A DNA stretch of 64,000 nucleotides from Blastobasis lacticolella. Lineage: Eukaryota; Arthropoda; Insecta; Lepidoptera; Blastobasidae. The translations under genes were made by a program, and so were the position numbers. The stretch spans positions 14,174,173 through 14,238,172 of the forward strand of contig LR990045.1 of the NCBI GenBank assembly GCA_905147135.1, written 5' to 3'. Below the pieces are notes generated by a model, which had not been told where the DNA came from, ran no database searches, and worked only from the letters and a program-made list of their open reading frames with translations. This document shows positions 34,626 through 45,700 of this stretch, piece by piece; within the stretch, counting starts at the first letter, position 1; each line of letters starts with the position of its first letter.

Positions 34626-36208
34626 TTATGAGCTATTACTTTTTAAACATAGACTCTCACAGTAGGTAATTTTAAAATCCTTTCTCCAATGAAATATTTA
34701 GCTAAGTACCTGTCAAACAAAGGGATGCGCTCAGCTTCTAAGTTCAACCCATCCAATGACGCGCAGAATTTCTCAAAGTGATTTCGCCCACAAAATATGG
34801 CATTACTTGATACAAGGACGCCCGAAGTCTTCCCTGGGTTGCATTAGCGTCTAATCTCTGGATCAGGGTGAGTGTGACGTCGAATATTAAACCGGGCAGG
34901 TCCACCCGGCTTAGCCGGCGAACTTGCCCGAAATGGCAAACTTTAATGGCGGCTTAATCGAAATGGTGATTTGGATAGTTATACGGCAATGCCAATAACA
35001 AACGCCGACTTCGTAATTAGTGCTCGTTTGTTTTACTCGAAGAGGCGCGGCTAAAATTTAGGTGGGTGTTCTGATATGTATGTGTTCTGTTCTGTTCAAA
35101 TATGTAATGTTTATTGACAAAATATAAAAAAATAGACAAAATACTAGAATCAAATCAGGTAAAAATAAATGTTTGTAAAAAAAATTTTACTAGTTTCAAT
35201 CGATTATATCTTGCTCATTTTTGAAGATGTGCAATAAAACATTAAAAACCTTTAAAAAAAAAAGAATACTACCGATAGCGAAGCGAGGTTGACCTTGGTC
35301 TTTCGCTGGGGAACCGCAGACGATGGTATCTTAGTATATATTTAAAAACTGTTAATAGGTAGGCTTCTATACAAGCTATATAGTAGCCTGTATACCTATT
35401 ATTAGTAGTAACATTCATAAAATATTATTCTGTTTGGATCGATATGGTAAGACTACCTTCGACACAGGAAAATAACAATGGAGGTAGATCCCGGTAGGAA
35501 AATGATTTTCATTTTCAATAGAACTCGTGCACAGCGGAAAGTAAATTTAATATTTACTTCTATTTATAAGGGCACTTTGCCGTATTATAGCGAGTGAGGT
35601 AAACACAATATGTAGCCAATAACAAAGTGAAACGAAACACGTGTAAATAAATGTAGGATTCTCATAAAAACATCTACTATTGCTGCTTAGTAACTCTCTA
35701 CATCAAACGAAAACTCTGGCGTGAATCAACTGTGCCATTGTTCACAACAAAGGCACTGAAATAAGTTTCAGGAAGCGGGCTTTCCTTCAGGAAATTACTT
35801 CCTACAAACTAAACTACACAATGTAAGTGGAGACGAAACTTGTGGGAACGAGACTTTCTACAGACTGCCGTTATGATTTTTCTCGTGCTACCATAAAGTG
35901 TGTGTTAGTGAATTATGAATTACACCTTTTGACATTTATTACAGTCATTTTTAGATAACACACGCTTGCAAGTTATTGGCAGTAATAGAAAGGTAAATGT
36001 AAGATGAAACAGGCTGAAAGAGGATTTACTAAAAACATGCGTGGCTTTATTTTTATCTGTAAGTACTAATATTTTAAATTCATGTATTCCAACATAACAA
36101 TATAATGTCGAAGTCTCCTTTTTAAAAACTATGGAATTTATTTCTAAACAATTTCTCACAAATTTGTTACTGATCCACATGAGCACACCGTTAGCCCCGA
36201 ATTCTTAC
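34626..36208. other. Intergenic, nothing recognised
   Basis: No gene, RNA gene or nameable repeat. Confidence 0.5.
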
Positions 36209-36435
36209 TTTGTCTATACTTCTATACTAATATTATAAAGAGGAAATGTTTGATTTTTTGTTTGTTTGTTTGTAATGAATAGGCTTCGAAACTACTGGAC
36301 CGATTTCAAAAATTCTTTCACCGTTGGGAAGCTACACTATCCCCGGGTGACATAGGCTATATTATATTTTCTAAAAAATTACGGATCATTAATAAAACTC
36401 CAATAATGTAACCCAAGGTGTAAAAAAATACCCAA
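36209..36435 (+). mobile_element. Short non-autonomous element, family D
   Basis: 'tatactaatattataaagag', 'ccgatttcaaaaattctttc', 'gaagctacactatccccggg' and 'gtgacataggctatattata' are hallmark phrases of the same abundant lepidopteran repeat group. Confidence 0.65.
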
Positions 36436-36769
36436 AAAATTCCTTACATCGCGTGTGCTGCGAAAACTATTGATGATAGAACAAAATTATGTACTACGAC
36501 TTTGCATAACACACCATTATCTACAAAAAATGTCGCGACAGTATATGTTATGTCTATTATAGTTATGTCACAATAAGTGTTCTTTTATTTTCAAAATTTA
36601 ATTAAAATGACGCCGCTAAAAAACGCTCTTTATTTGTACCTTGGTATTAATCCTTATCAAAATCAATTACTTCATATTCACGACTGTTTCAATACCTTTA
36701 TATAACTTTTTGAATTATTCAATTCAGACATTCCATTCGAAAGATATCACGAGTTTAAAAATGTGAATA

Positions 36770-36965
36770 TTAGAAAAAAGTCGCGTGTTCGCCGCTCAGT
36801 CCGCTCGGCTATCTAGGCAGCACGGGGTACGTACGGGAGGGGAGTCAATGTCAAGAAATACGGCCGACAGGAGGTCGCCCCCCTCCCTCCAAAATGGTTG
36901 AGGAGACGGTTGGAACTTTTGTGATCGTAATATGATGTCCTGTTTGTAACGGGACACTACTCAGT
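36770..36965. other. GC-rich island, unexplained
   Basis: A GC-rich patch ('tcgcgtgttcgccgctcagt', 'acggccgacaggaggtcgcc', 'ccccctccctcc') with no open frame or family I recognise. It lies between two family D elements and may be part of a larger repeat. Confidence 0.4.
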
Positions 36966-36999
36966 ACATACTTAAGTATAATCTAATTACTTCATATTA

Positions 37000-37193
37000 T
37001 AAAACGAAGTCCCACGCCGTGTCTTACTGTCAGTCTGTTCGCGATAAACTCAAGAACTACTGAACGGATTTTCATGCGATATTCACACACAAACTACATA
37101 GTGCGGTTTTAGACAACGTGATTCATGACGAAGGTTCAGGTGTATAATTTGTTAAGGTTTACTACCCGTGCGAAGCCGGGGCGGGCCGCTAGT
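37000..37193 (+). mobile_element. Short non-autonomous element, family D
   Basis: Begins 'ttataaaacgaagtcccacg' and ends 'cccgtgcgaagccggggcgg' plus 'gccgctagt'. This is the usual start and end of these lepidopteran elements (CTAG-like 3' end). A further degenerate piece begins near 37880 ('aaacaaagtcgctttccgcc'). Confidence 0.65.
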
Positions 37194-38880
37194 CATCGAT
37201 AAAACCGATACAACCAAATGTAATAGTTTTCTACGTTACCTAAAATTTTTTTTCTTTTAATAGTTTTCATTCAGGTTTCTAAGGAACTTCCCCCTTCACT
37301 AATACTATAACCACAAATAGTTCCGATATTTTGATTTTCGATGTTCAAATAGGTAAAAGCCCAGTCTTTAACCTATCCATATAACGTAGGAATCCTCTAA
37401 TCCTCTGAAATAATTCTAATTAAGTACAGTTAAATGGTCCGAAAATAGTCAATTCAACCGAAAACTTTCAACAATAAATTATGGAGTTACACTTAATAGA
37501 ATCCGGAGTGAAATTGTTGGAGTTCCATGAAAGTTTCATTCAGCCGTGGACATCTAATGATCTCCATTGTGGAGTTTCTTAGTTTTTTCCATTAACACTT
37601 CTTAATTGAAAGCAAGAATTAAAGGAACTTCTGTGCAAAGTGCAATAAAATGGGGTTAACTTTTACTTCGGGCTCCAACAGTAAGACAGTTTCTTAAAGT
37701 TACTGTAGGTATTTTAGAAAAAGTTAGGTAGCAATAAGACGACTAAAGCCGAACTCTGCAGTCATTTGGGGCTTTGACTGAAATATATACCTATAGGATT
37801 TTATAAAATGTACTTGAATCCTTGAAGAGTATTCGAGTGCCTTCTACCTACCGTTTCTTGTATCTATATCTTTACATAGTGTAAAACAAAGTCGCTTTCC
37901 GCCGTCTGTCCCTATGTATGATTCTTTTAGATTCGCTTAGATTTTTTAAATAACGCAACGGATTTTAATAAGGTTTTCAACAATAGATAGTGTTTCAAGA
38001 AAAAGATTTAAAAACACGAAAAAATGGGAAGGTAAGGGTAAAATAGATGTACGCAAACGAAGACGCGCCGGCTCCACTAGTGCTGTATTAATATCAAATG
38101 CGTCAATTTTACAAAAGTAACGTCCTAGACTTCCTATATATAATATTGCATCAAGCACAATCTGGAATTTCTCAGCCAACACGACGTCACAGATTTGAGT
38201 CTCCGCAACTCACAGTCTCTGAGAGTGATGATCGCAGTTGCCGCAAATAAAGACGTCACTTTGTTGCCATTTGCAGTCTCGCCGGCTAACGACCGCGTCA
38301 TTAATCATACAAAACAGTTGCCATCACAAGTCGCAGGCTTCAGCCTCGTACAATCTACGTCAACTTTAGTTTTGAACACAATCTTCAGGGAAATTATCTC
38401 CAACAGTTTTGGATTCTCTGTTCAGGTTAGTGTTCTGTAATCTTGTTGCGTAACTTAGTTCGGCAATTGAAACTGTATACTATTGGAACAATAGCAGTAA
38501 CTAGTATTACAAGGATATTAGTTGCTAATATTGTTGCAATATAATTATATTACATGAATATGTGCTTATGTGATAGAATTTGTCACCTGGGAATATAAAA
38601 GCTAACTTTTGTTGAATTATACGCAGTTGGAGTTAAATTACAAGCAAAACTAGTATTTTGCGATTATCATTATTTGGTCAATGAGACGTGCAGAGTAGAA
38701 TGTAACGCTAACTTCATCAATTGACGGGTGTCGTAAAAGGCAACTAATGTCATCGAAGCAGACAATCGATTAACTCCATAAATCAAAACATTTGAATAAA
38801 AAACTAAAAATGACTTGAAATTACTCAAACATATTTTTATCACCATATAAGTAAGTTATAAATAAATGTTTTTGAATTCG
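37194..38880. other. Intergenic, no gene seen
   Basis: An 81-codon frame at 38195-38440 is open but has no domain, and its codon content gives no support. Otherwise AT-rich and anonymous. Confidence 0.5.
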
Positions 38881-38884
38881 GAGG

Positions 38885-39155
38885 CTATTGTGTTTGAGCT
38901 GTTTGGAATGGTCAGGACTAACTAACCCCTGATGATGATATGACTATGACGGAAGGTGGCCATAGAAACTACTGAACGCAAAAAGATAAAACTAACATAT
39001 TTGGGTTGTTTGTAATGGCCTTAATGAGTATTATACCCCTAAATGATCTTCAAGGTCTGATTATAATGACAGTAAGTGGCCATAGAAACTACTGCACGCA
39101 ACAAGATAACCTCATAGTGATTGGACTCTTTGGAACGGTCTTAATGAGTAGGTAC
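38885..39155 (+). repeat. Minisatellite, about 120-bp period
   Basis: 'gtggccatagaaactactg' occurs at 38956 and again at 39076. The preceding 'tttg.aa.ggtc' block occurs at 38902, 39009 and 39129. This gives about 2.5 imperfect copies with a 107-120-bp period. Confidence 0.8.
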
Positions 39156-39648
39156 TGTACTTATGTAAACATTTTTTATTTGAGAACCTAAAGTGAAAGA
39201 CAATATATCAATATAAAGAACATCAAGTGTGTTTTAACTCGTCGTTCAGGTACAATTCATTTAAAAAAACTGGATAATTTATCGTTACTTATGTTCATTG
39301 CGCGGTGTCCATAACTTGTAGTAGCACAGAAAGAACATCTCCATTGACTACGACTCACAATGTGTCTCGGGAAGCCTCCTCGTTGCATCATTAGAGGCTG
39401 TCTTAATTGAAGAGTTACGTTTGTCATTCGTTAACGTCACACGCATGAATATGGAGACTGCTCCTTTGAAAATGTAAGGGGTTGGTAATGTTAATTTAAT
39501 GCGATGTGCCGCCTGTGAAATATGCTCTTCTGGCAGTAGGGGTTGTTCTGGGGAGGCAAACGAAAAATGGAAAATGATTAAAGGTTTTTATAAACACATC
39601 ATTGTTGGACCTACCGGCTCTAGCAGGCATTGTCGGATGTGGTCTGAC

Positions 39649-39738
39649 CATCGTAAGCCATCTGATTACCGTGGATATCGTACTTTACCCGTACGATATC
39701 CACGGCTCCAGAGCAATCAGCCACTCTTTCTTACGATG
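39649..39738. repeat. Long hairpin with three stem blocks
   Basis: A perfect 15-bp stem (39669-39683 with 39691-39705, half 'ccgtggatatcgtac') is nested within complementary blocks ctgatt/aatcag (39662-39667, 39715-39720) and catcgtaag/cttacgatg (39649-39657, 39730-39738). Confidence 0.85.
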
Positions 39739-39761
39739 ATTTTCTTCGACAAAAAATATAT

Positions 39762-40075
39762 CTTGGCATTAATGTTCCGCTTGTACTCTCGCGCACGAGG
39801 GCCTGGGGTCCGCCTTTACCATGGTCTAGGATTTGGCAGATCAGGCAATTACTAACAGTGGAGCGACTGCCATCTGACCCGTGACATTGCTACCAGAAAA
39901 CCTGACCAGATTGGATTATGGTTAGACATTCAGTCGCCTAAATGTGCAGGTTTTATTATGTGGTCTTCCCTCACCGTTCTTATGTAAGTGACTCGGTTAG
40001 TATTAAACTAATTAACATAACTCAGAAAAGAGTCATCGCTTACGAGTGGGATACCTTAACCGCTAAGCCACCGCC
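39762..40075 (-). mobile_element. SINE, near full length, reverse orientation
   Basis: On the minus strand, the head reads like a tRNA A box ('gtggcttagcggttaaggta', 40050-40070) followed by 'tcccactcgtaagcgatgac', in which the B box is lost. The complete body and the tail 'aacattaatgccaaga' follow. It is the most complete minus-strand copy in the window. Confidence 0.8.
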
Positions 40076-41095
40076 GCTCCTGTATCTAAATAAATAAATT
40101 TGTATATTGTAATATGTATTTTATATATAATACTTACAAAAATTCCGTTGTAAGTATGTTTCCGTAGGTACCTATGTTTATATACAAAAGTACAAAATAT
40201 TTGCAATGATGTCAGTGGTGTACTTATCTTGCACAGCTACCAAAAGAAAACTCGGTTAAATACCTGACCCATCTTAATTAAATGCCGTTACGTAAACCTC
40301 ACCCTTTAGACCTTTGGAAAAACCTTCATTAGACTCATTACCCATCTAGAGCGGTTCGTTTGAGAAAGCGGTTGATTTGCAATATTCAACCTTTTGCTGT
40401 CGACGTTGGGTCGGCGACTGATGGCGACTTTTGAGGTATAGATGGAAATAAAACTTTGCGGTTTTGTACTAGAGACGACGACAAAAAAGAATGTTCTTTA
40501 GATTTACTTTACAAGAGGATCGTTAGGCTAAATTGAGACGGAGGTAGGCAAACACCGAAGTTAACGAGGTACACCGTAAAAACTCTTTTACTAATTTGTT
40601 AAATAACTCTAGAGCTAGAACTCATGCATTCTTTTAAAGATAAAATTATTAAACGTAGCATACTATGTATTAGTACTATGAATATACACCATATCCACAT
40701 ATCCCACGAACTGATTTGAGAAGACAATACTATGATTTTAAAGTTTGCAAACAATCTCGGTTTCATGACACAATTTCCAATACTTACTGCACACGGCTAC
40801 AGTATAGTCTATACTTAAAACGAAGAGAAACTACAGGGTGTGGATTGTCGAAATATGGATGCTTTTTTCTTATACTTGCGCAATTTTTTCAGCTCGTAAT
40901 GGTCTACTGATGGGCTTAAGCCTCCTGTCTGTGGTAGTAGGCTTTGTATCGCGAGATATAACTTTCTATCTCGCGTACTTTAATGCGAAACGAAAGAGCC
41001 AGCTATAGTAAAGCTATAGTATAGTTTATCACACAACAGTTTACTTATTATCATACGGGTGGTGGTCAACTTCTCGTCGCGTTGTGTCCCTGATT
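40076..41095. other. Intergenic, nothing recognised
   Basis: No gene seen. It lies upstream of the glycosyltransferase gene, and I cannot identify its promoter. Confidence 0.5.
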
Positions 41096-41290
41096 ACGGA
41101 GGGTCTAGAATCCCCAGATGAACAGTCAATTTCTGCTTTACGATGTCTCTCCACCGGCACCTGTCTTTAGCATTTTGGAGAGCATCATGCTGCATTATAT
41201 TGAGCGCTGAGCGGATAAGATCGGACCATCTAGTTGGACTACGACTTTGTCTGTCACCATACGCTGCTCGAGATTATGTCCACGTTCTGG
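41096..41290 (-). pseudogene. RTE-like LINE ORF fragment
   Basis: On the minus strand, it reads RPTRWSDLIRSALNI followed by LQNAKDRCRWRDIVKQKLT. This is the conserved C-terminal region after the reverse transcriptase in RTE-like elements. It ends about 200 bp upstream of the first exon of the glycosyltransferase gene. Confidence 0.7.
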
Positions 41291-41496
41291 CCAAAAAATT
41301 CCAGGCGGGATATCAAAACTTGTTTTGAATTACTGTACATGGAATTAAAACAACCTGTAGTAAAACTGTGATAAACTCACAACTCGATAACAAGACAATG
41401 AATACTGTGGCTATAAGGCTTCAATTATAAACCACGTATGTTGTTTGTTACCACAACCTGCAGAGTTAAGACGTTACAATACCAGAAAGTGAAGTT

Positions 41497-42719
41497 ATGT
41501 TCAAGAAAGTGATTAAAATACTTTTGATAATATTAGTTATATGGCTTTCATCCTTCATAACTATTGTTTTCGATTTTAAATACAAAAATATGAGTGTTAT
41601 TGTAAAAGACGATCATGAGAAGTTCGACGGTAGGATAATGTATATTGATCCTGGTCACAGCAAAAATAACTTGAGCTATAGAGGTGAATTGTGATTATGA
41701 GAAATAATTGCGTTACATCATATATTTTTCTCGCATGTCACGCATTAAATGTTCAATATCAATTAGATTACAGCAAATATAAGAATTTAAAAAATAGTGT
41801 CACGGGTGGTAACGATTATGAGAAATTCAACAATGCGCTAATGAAGCTGTATCCAGGTTACAGCAACAATAAATCAAATTTTAGAGGTTAGTATGGATTC
41901 ACTATAATTTCGTATTGTTATAATGTCCTGAAAATTTCCAAGTACATTTTATTCAGAAATCGTTAGAGCGAATTTTGAGAAACCAAATCATCATCGTCCG
42001 AGCGGTCAATGCCGGCTTCTGCCAGAGAAACCATATATTATATTAGTACTAAATTATTATACTATTATACAGGTGTAAAAAGACCGCAAGCAAATATTGA
42101 AACCTCATATTCTACCTATGAAACTGAACAACTTTCCCTAAGAAACTTACCCGCGAAAACTCATAGTTCAGGCAGAAATCGAGACTTCAAAAAAAAGTTG
42201 TATTTTTCTACTAAAAAATATAATGTATCGATAACTAAATCGTTTACAATTAATTTAGACACCCAAAGTTCTAATTTAAGTTGAAATAAATGCACTTTAA
42301 GTAAAAGCACGCAATGTAAAGCGTGCAGACCGCCCGGCCACACATGCGCCTAACTACCGAGTCACGTGGGCGAGCGAGAGGCGTGCGCCGGACAATGTAC
42401 ATTGCGCGTCACAATTAATTATTTATTTTATGTAGCGAAATTATGAAGTAATTTCCGCGGGTATGTTTGTTTGGGGAAAGTTGTTGAGTTTCATGGGTAG
42501 AATTCTATATATAGAAAAATATTAGTAAATAAAAAAGATGTAACCAAATATCTAACATGTAATAGATGAAATAGATGGGATAGAAAGTAGGTACTTTTTC
42601 TGTAGGTAATAAAAAGAAGGCGGTTTTCAAATTTTCAGCGTTTCCAATTATGGAGGGATCGTTCCATTCATCTATCAACAACAAACTATCTTCTATTATA
42701 GGCTCCAAAACAAATCCAG
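41497..42719 (+). other. Anchor and stem exons 1-4 of the transferase
   Basis: Exon 1 carries the start ATG, the hydrophobic anchor and a stem unit ending YRG. Exon 2 encodes a similar unit: KYKNL...YEKF...YPGYSNN...FRG against KYKNM...HEKF...DPGHSKN...YRG. Exons 2 (120 bp), 3 (207 bp) and 4 (81 bp) all begin and end in phase 1, so any of them could be skipped without breaking the frame. The weakest calls are the exon 2 acceptor ('tatcaattag', poor pyrimidine tract) and the exon 3 donor ('a|gttgaa'). Confidence 0.65.
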
Positions 42720-45700
42720 GTAAGTGAATTTATGACATCATTATAATATCAAATCACCTTCTCTTATACAGTTTAATTCCTTAAATTAAATTTTTGTAAT
42801 ATCTTTTGTAAGGTAAGTACGGTAAGGCAGTATATCTCTCAGAAAATCTCAAAGCTAGTGACAGAATGATGGTACAGAGAGGATGGCAAAATTATGGATT
42901 CAACGAGTATGTCAGCGATTTGATTCCTTTGGAAAGAATACTTCCAGACCGAAGAGGAGAATCGTAAGAATACTTCAAAAGTTGGTCTATTTTTAAATTA
43001 TCCTAGACAACTACATTAATCTAAATACTTTATTCAGGTGTAAAAACCGTAAGTATCCAAAGGAACTACCAGCAGCATCTGTTGTCATTTGTTTTCACAA
43101 TGAAGCTTGGTCCACATTGATCCGAACTGTCAATTCTGTACTGGCTACGTCTCCGAAAGAACTACTAAAGGAAATTATCCTCTTCGATGACTTTTCAAAC
43201 AGGGGTTAGTATTTAGTTCGATGTGGTAATTTATATAATGGTCGCCTAGATATCTGAAACTACTTCGTAAATATAATTTTAAAAATCATATTATAATTCG
43301 CTATACGCTAATCTTAATGCATTTATATTTTAACATTGTTATCGGAAGCAACATAGCCTAGCGGTCCAAAAATAGATTTATACATTTATTATCATTATGT
43401 AAATCTATATTTCCATATAATTGATGACAGAAATATCTTTTCAACAGCAAGCCTTCAACAGAGACTTGAAGAATTCGTAAGTTCGAAGAATAACATTTTA
43501 TTAATTCGTGATTCTAAAAGACAAGGTCTTATTAGAGCTAGAATAGCGGCTATGGATTACATTACTGCGCCAATTGTAATTTTCCTTGATAGCCACTGCG
43601 AATGTGGTCCTGGTAAGTTAGTATGTTTCATTATTTTTTGTTGATGGCAATGCGTTTATTTAGCACAAGATTCAAATCTGGAAAGTATTAATCATAATTG
43701 TAATGTAAGTATAATATGTTTGTACAAATTCACACCGCTATTTAGACATAAACTGAACAGTGTTTGATAAAGTAAGTAAGGTAATAAGACTTCAGAATAA
43801 ACAAAGAATAAATAAATATTATTTGATATTACAGGCTGGCTTGAGCCCTTATTGGAGAGAATATATTTGGATGACACCAGAGTGGTTAGTCCAGTTGTTG
43901 ATATCATAAACGATGATACATTCGAATACATAGCCCAGAGCCCCAAATCTTTTAAATTAGGGGGATTCAACTGGGAACTTCAGTTCACTTGGATAGAGAT
44001 GCCAGAAAATATACAAACTCATCACAGGACAGATCCCCATTTTCCTTTGAAAACGCCAACTATATCGGGGGGATTATTTGCTATCAGCAAGAAATACTTC
44101 AAGAAGTTGGGATACTATGACAGTGGTTTTGATATTTGGGGAGCCGAAAATTTGGAATTGTCATTCAAAACTTGGATGTGTGGTGGATCAATGGAGATTG
44201 TACCTTGTTCCCGTGTTGGACATGTGTTCAGAGACAAGTTTCCATACAGTCGTCCTTTCGGATCATTTCAAAGGAACTGCGCTCGGTTAGCCGAGGTCAG
44301 TAATTCGATTTTGGTTTCCGTACGAGTAAACTATGTTGTGTGTGTTTCATTAAATAGCTATATTATAACCAGCTTTTGCCTACGATTTTGTCCGACCGAA
44401 AGCCGCGAATCTTATTGGACATAAATAAGTTCTCGACTGAAAATTTTTTTTTTCATAACAAGCTTTTATCGTGAAGCTTTTGATTAAATGCCAAGACCAT
44501 TCCAAAGAGCCCAAACACTATGGGGTTATCGTGTTGCGTTCATTAGTTCCTATGACCAACATCCGTTTCCATCATCAGACCAGCTCCATGGTAATGCATA
44601 TTAAACAATAATAATGCATTATCATCCAAGTCACATAAGTATACAAAATTTCAGCTCAATTGGAGACCCGGAAGTGGGTCATATTAAGTTTGCAAGATTC
44701 CAGAACATACATCTGAAGTTAAATAAAAGCATGTAAAAGTAGCGGACGTCATTTCTCCTCACGTTTCCATCTATTTCTTTGTCAAAATATGAATCTGTTT
44801 AGTGGATTCGGCTTGAAATCGTAACTGACACATAGATTATATTAGATGATTGGATGTTTGTTCTCTTGATATGAATACGTATATATGTTTATTACATAAT
44901 TTAATAAACATAAATTTTCAATAACAATTAATTCACTTTCAAGGTCTGGATGGATGACTATGCTAAATATTTTTACCAAAGTACGGGTAATCGATACATA
45001 GATTACGGCAACGTCACAGCCCAAAAAGAGCTGCGGAAGAAATTACAATGCAAGTCGTTCCAGTGGTATTTGCATAACATTTATCCTGAATTGGAAATTC
45101 CGGATCAGTACGTCGCTTTGGGTTCAGTTAGTATTATATTTAGTATTTATCTACTAATGTTACATTACATATGACCATGTAGTGTCTGGCAGAGGCGTGT
45201 GGATCATACAAGGTGATTAATGCTATAGCCATATTTTATATATAACAAGCCCCGTTAGCTTATTAGAAAATTTTACATAATCATGATAAGCACTAAATAG
45301 TAAGTTAGTTACAATATCCCTGGATCCTAACATCCTTTTGAGCAGAGCAATGCCTCGAAACAATTTGTGAGCAATTTATCAATTTAACAGAGCAAGATAG
45401 GTAATCTGACGAACGATAATGAACTCCGGCGACTATTTGGCTATTTTTGTAAATCGGCTATATTACATCGCGGATCTTTGTCATAAGCTCACTTAAGCTG
45501 CGTCCAAAAGTCATATTTTGGATGCAGCTGCGGCGTATGGTGAGAATAAGACGTAATGCGTCTTATACATGTAATTACTCTATCCGTCTCTGAATATCAC
45601 ATTCTCGAAATATCTTATTCTATTTAGACCACATTCACATAACACAAAATTCCTAAAGCATCATATCGATACCTTTAATCTCAATGGATATAAGAACTAA

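Noticed and set aside
38195..38440. 81-codon plus-strand frame
   Set aside because: Compositionally plausible but without domain, partner exons or homology I can recall.
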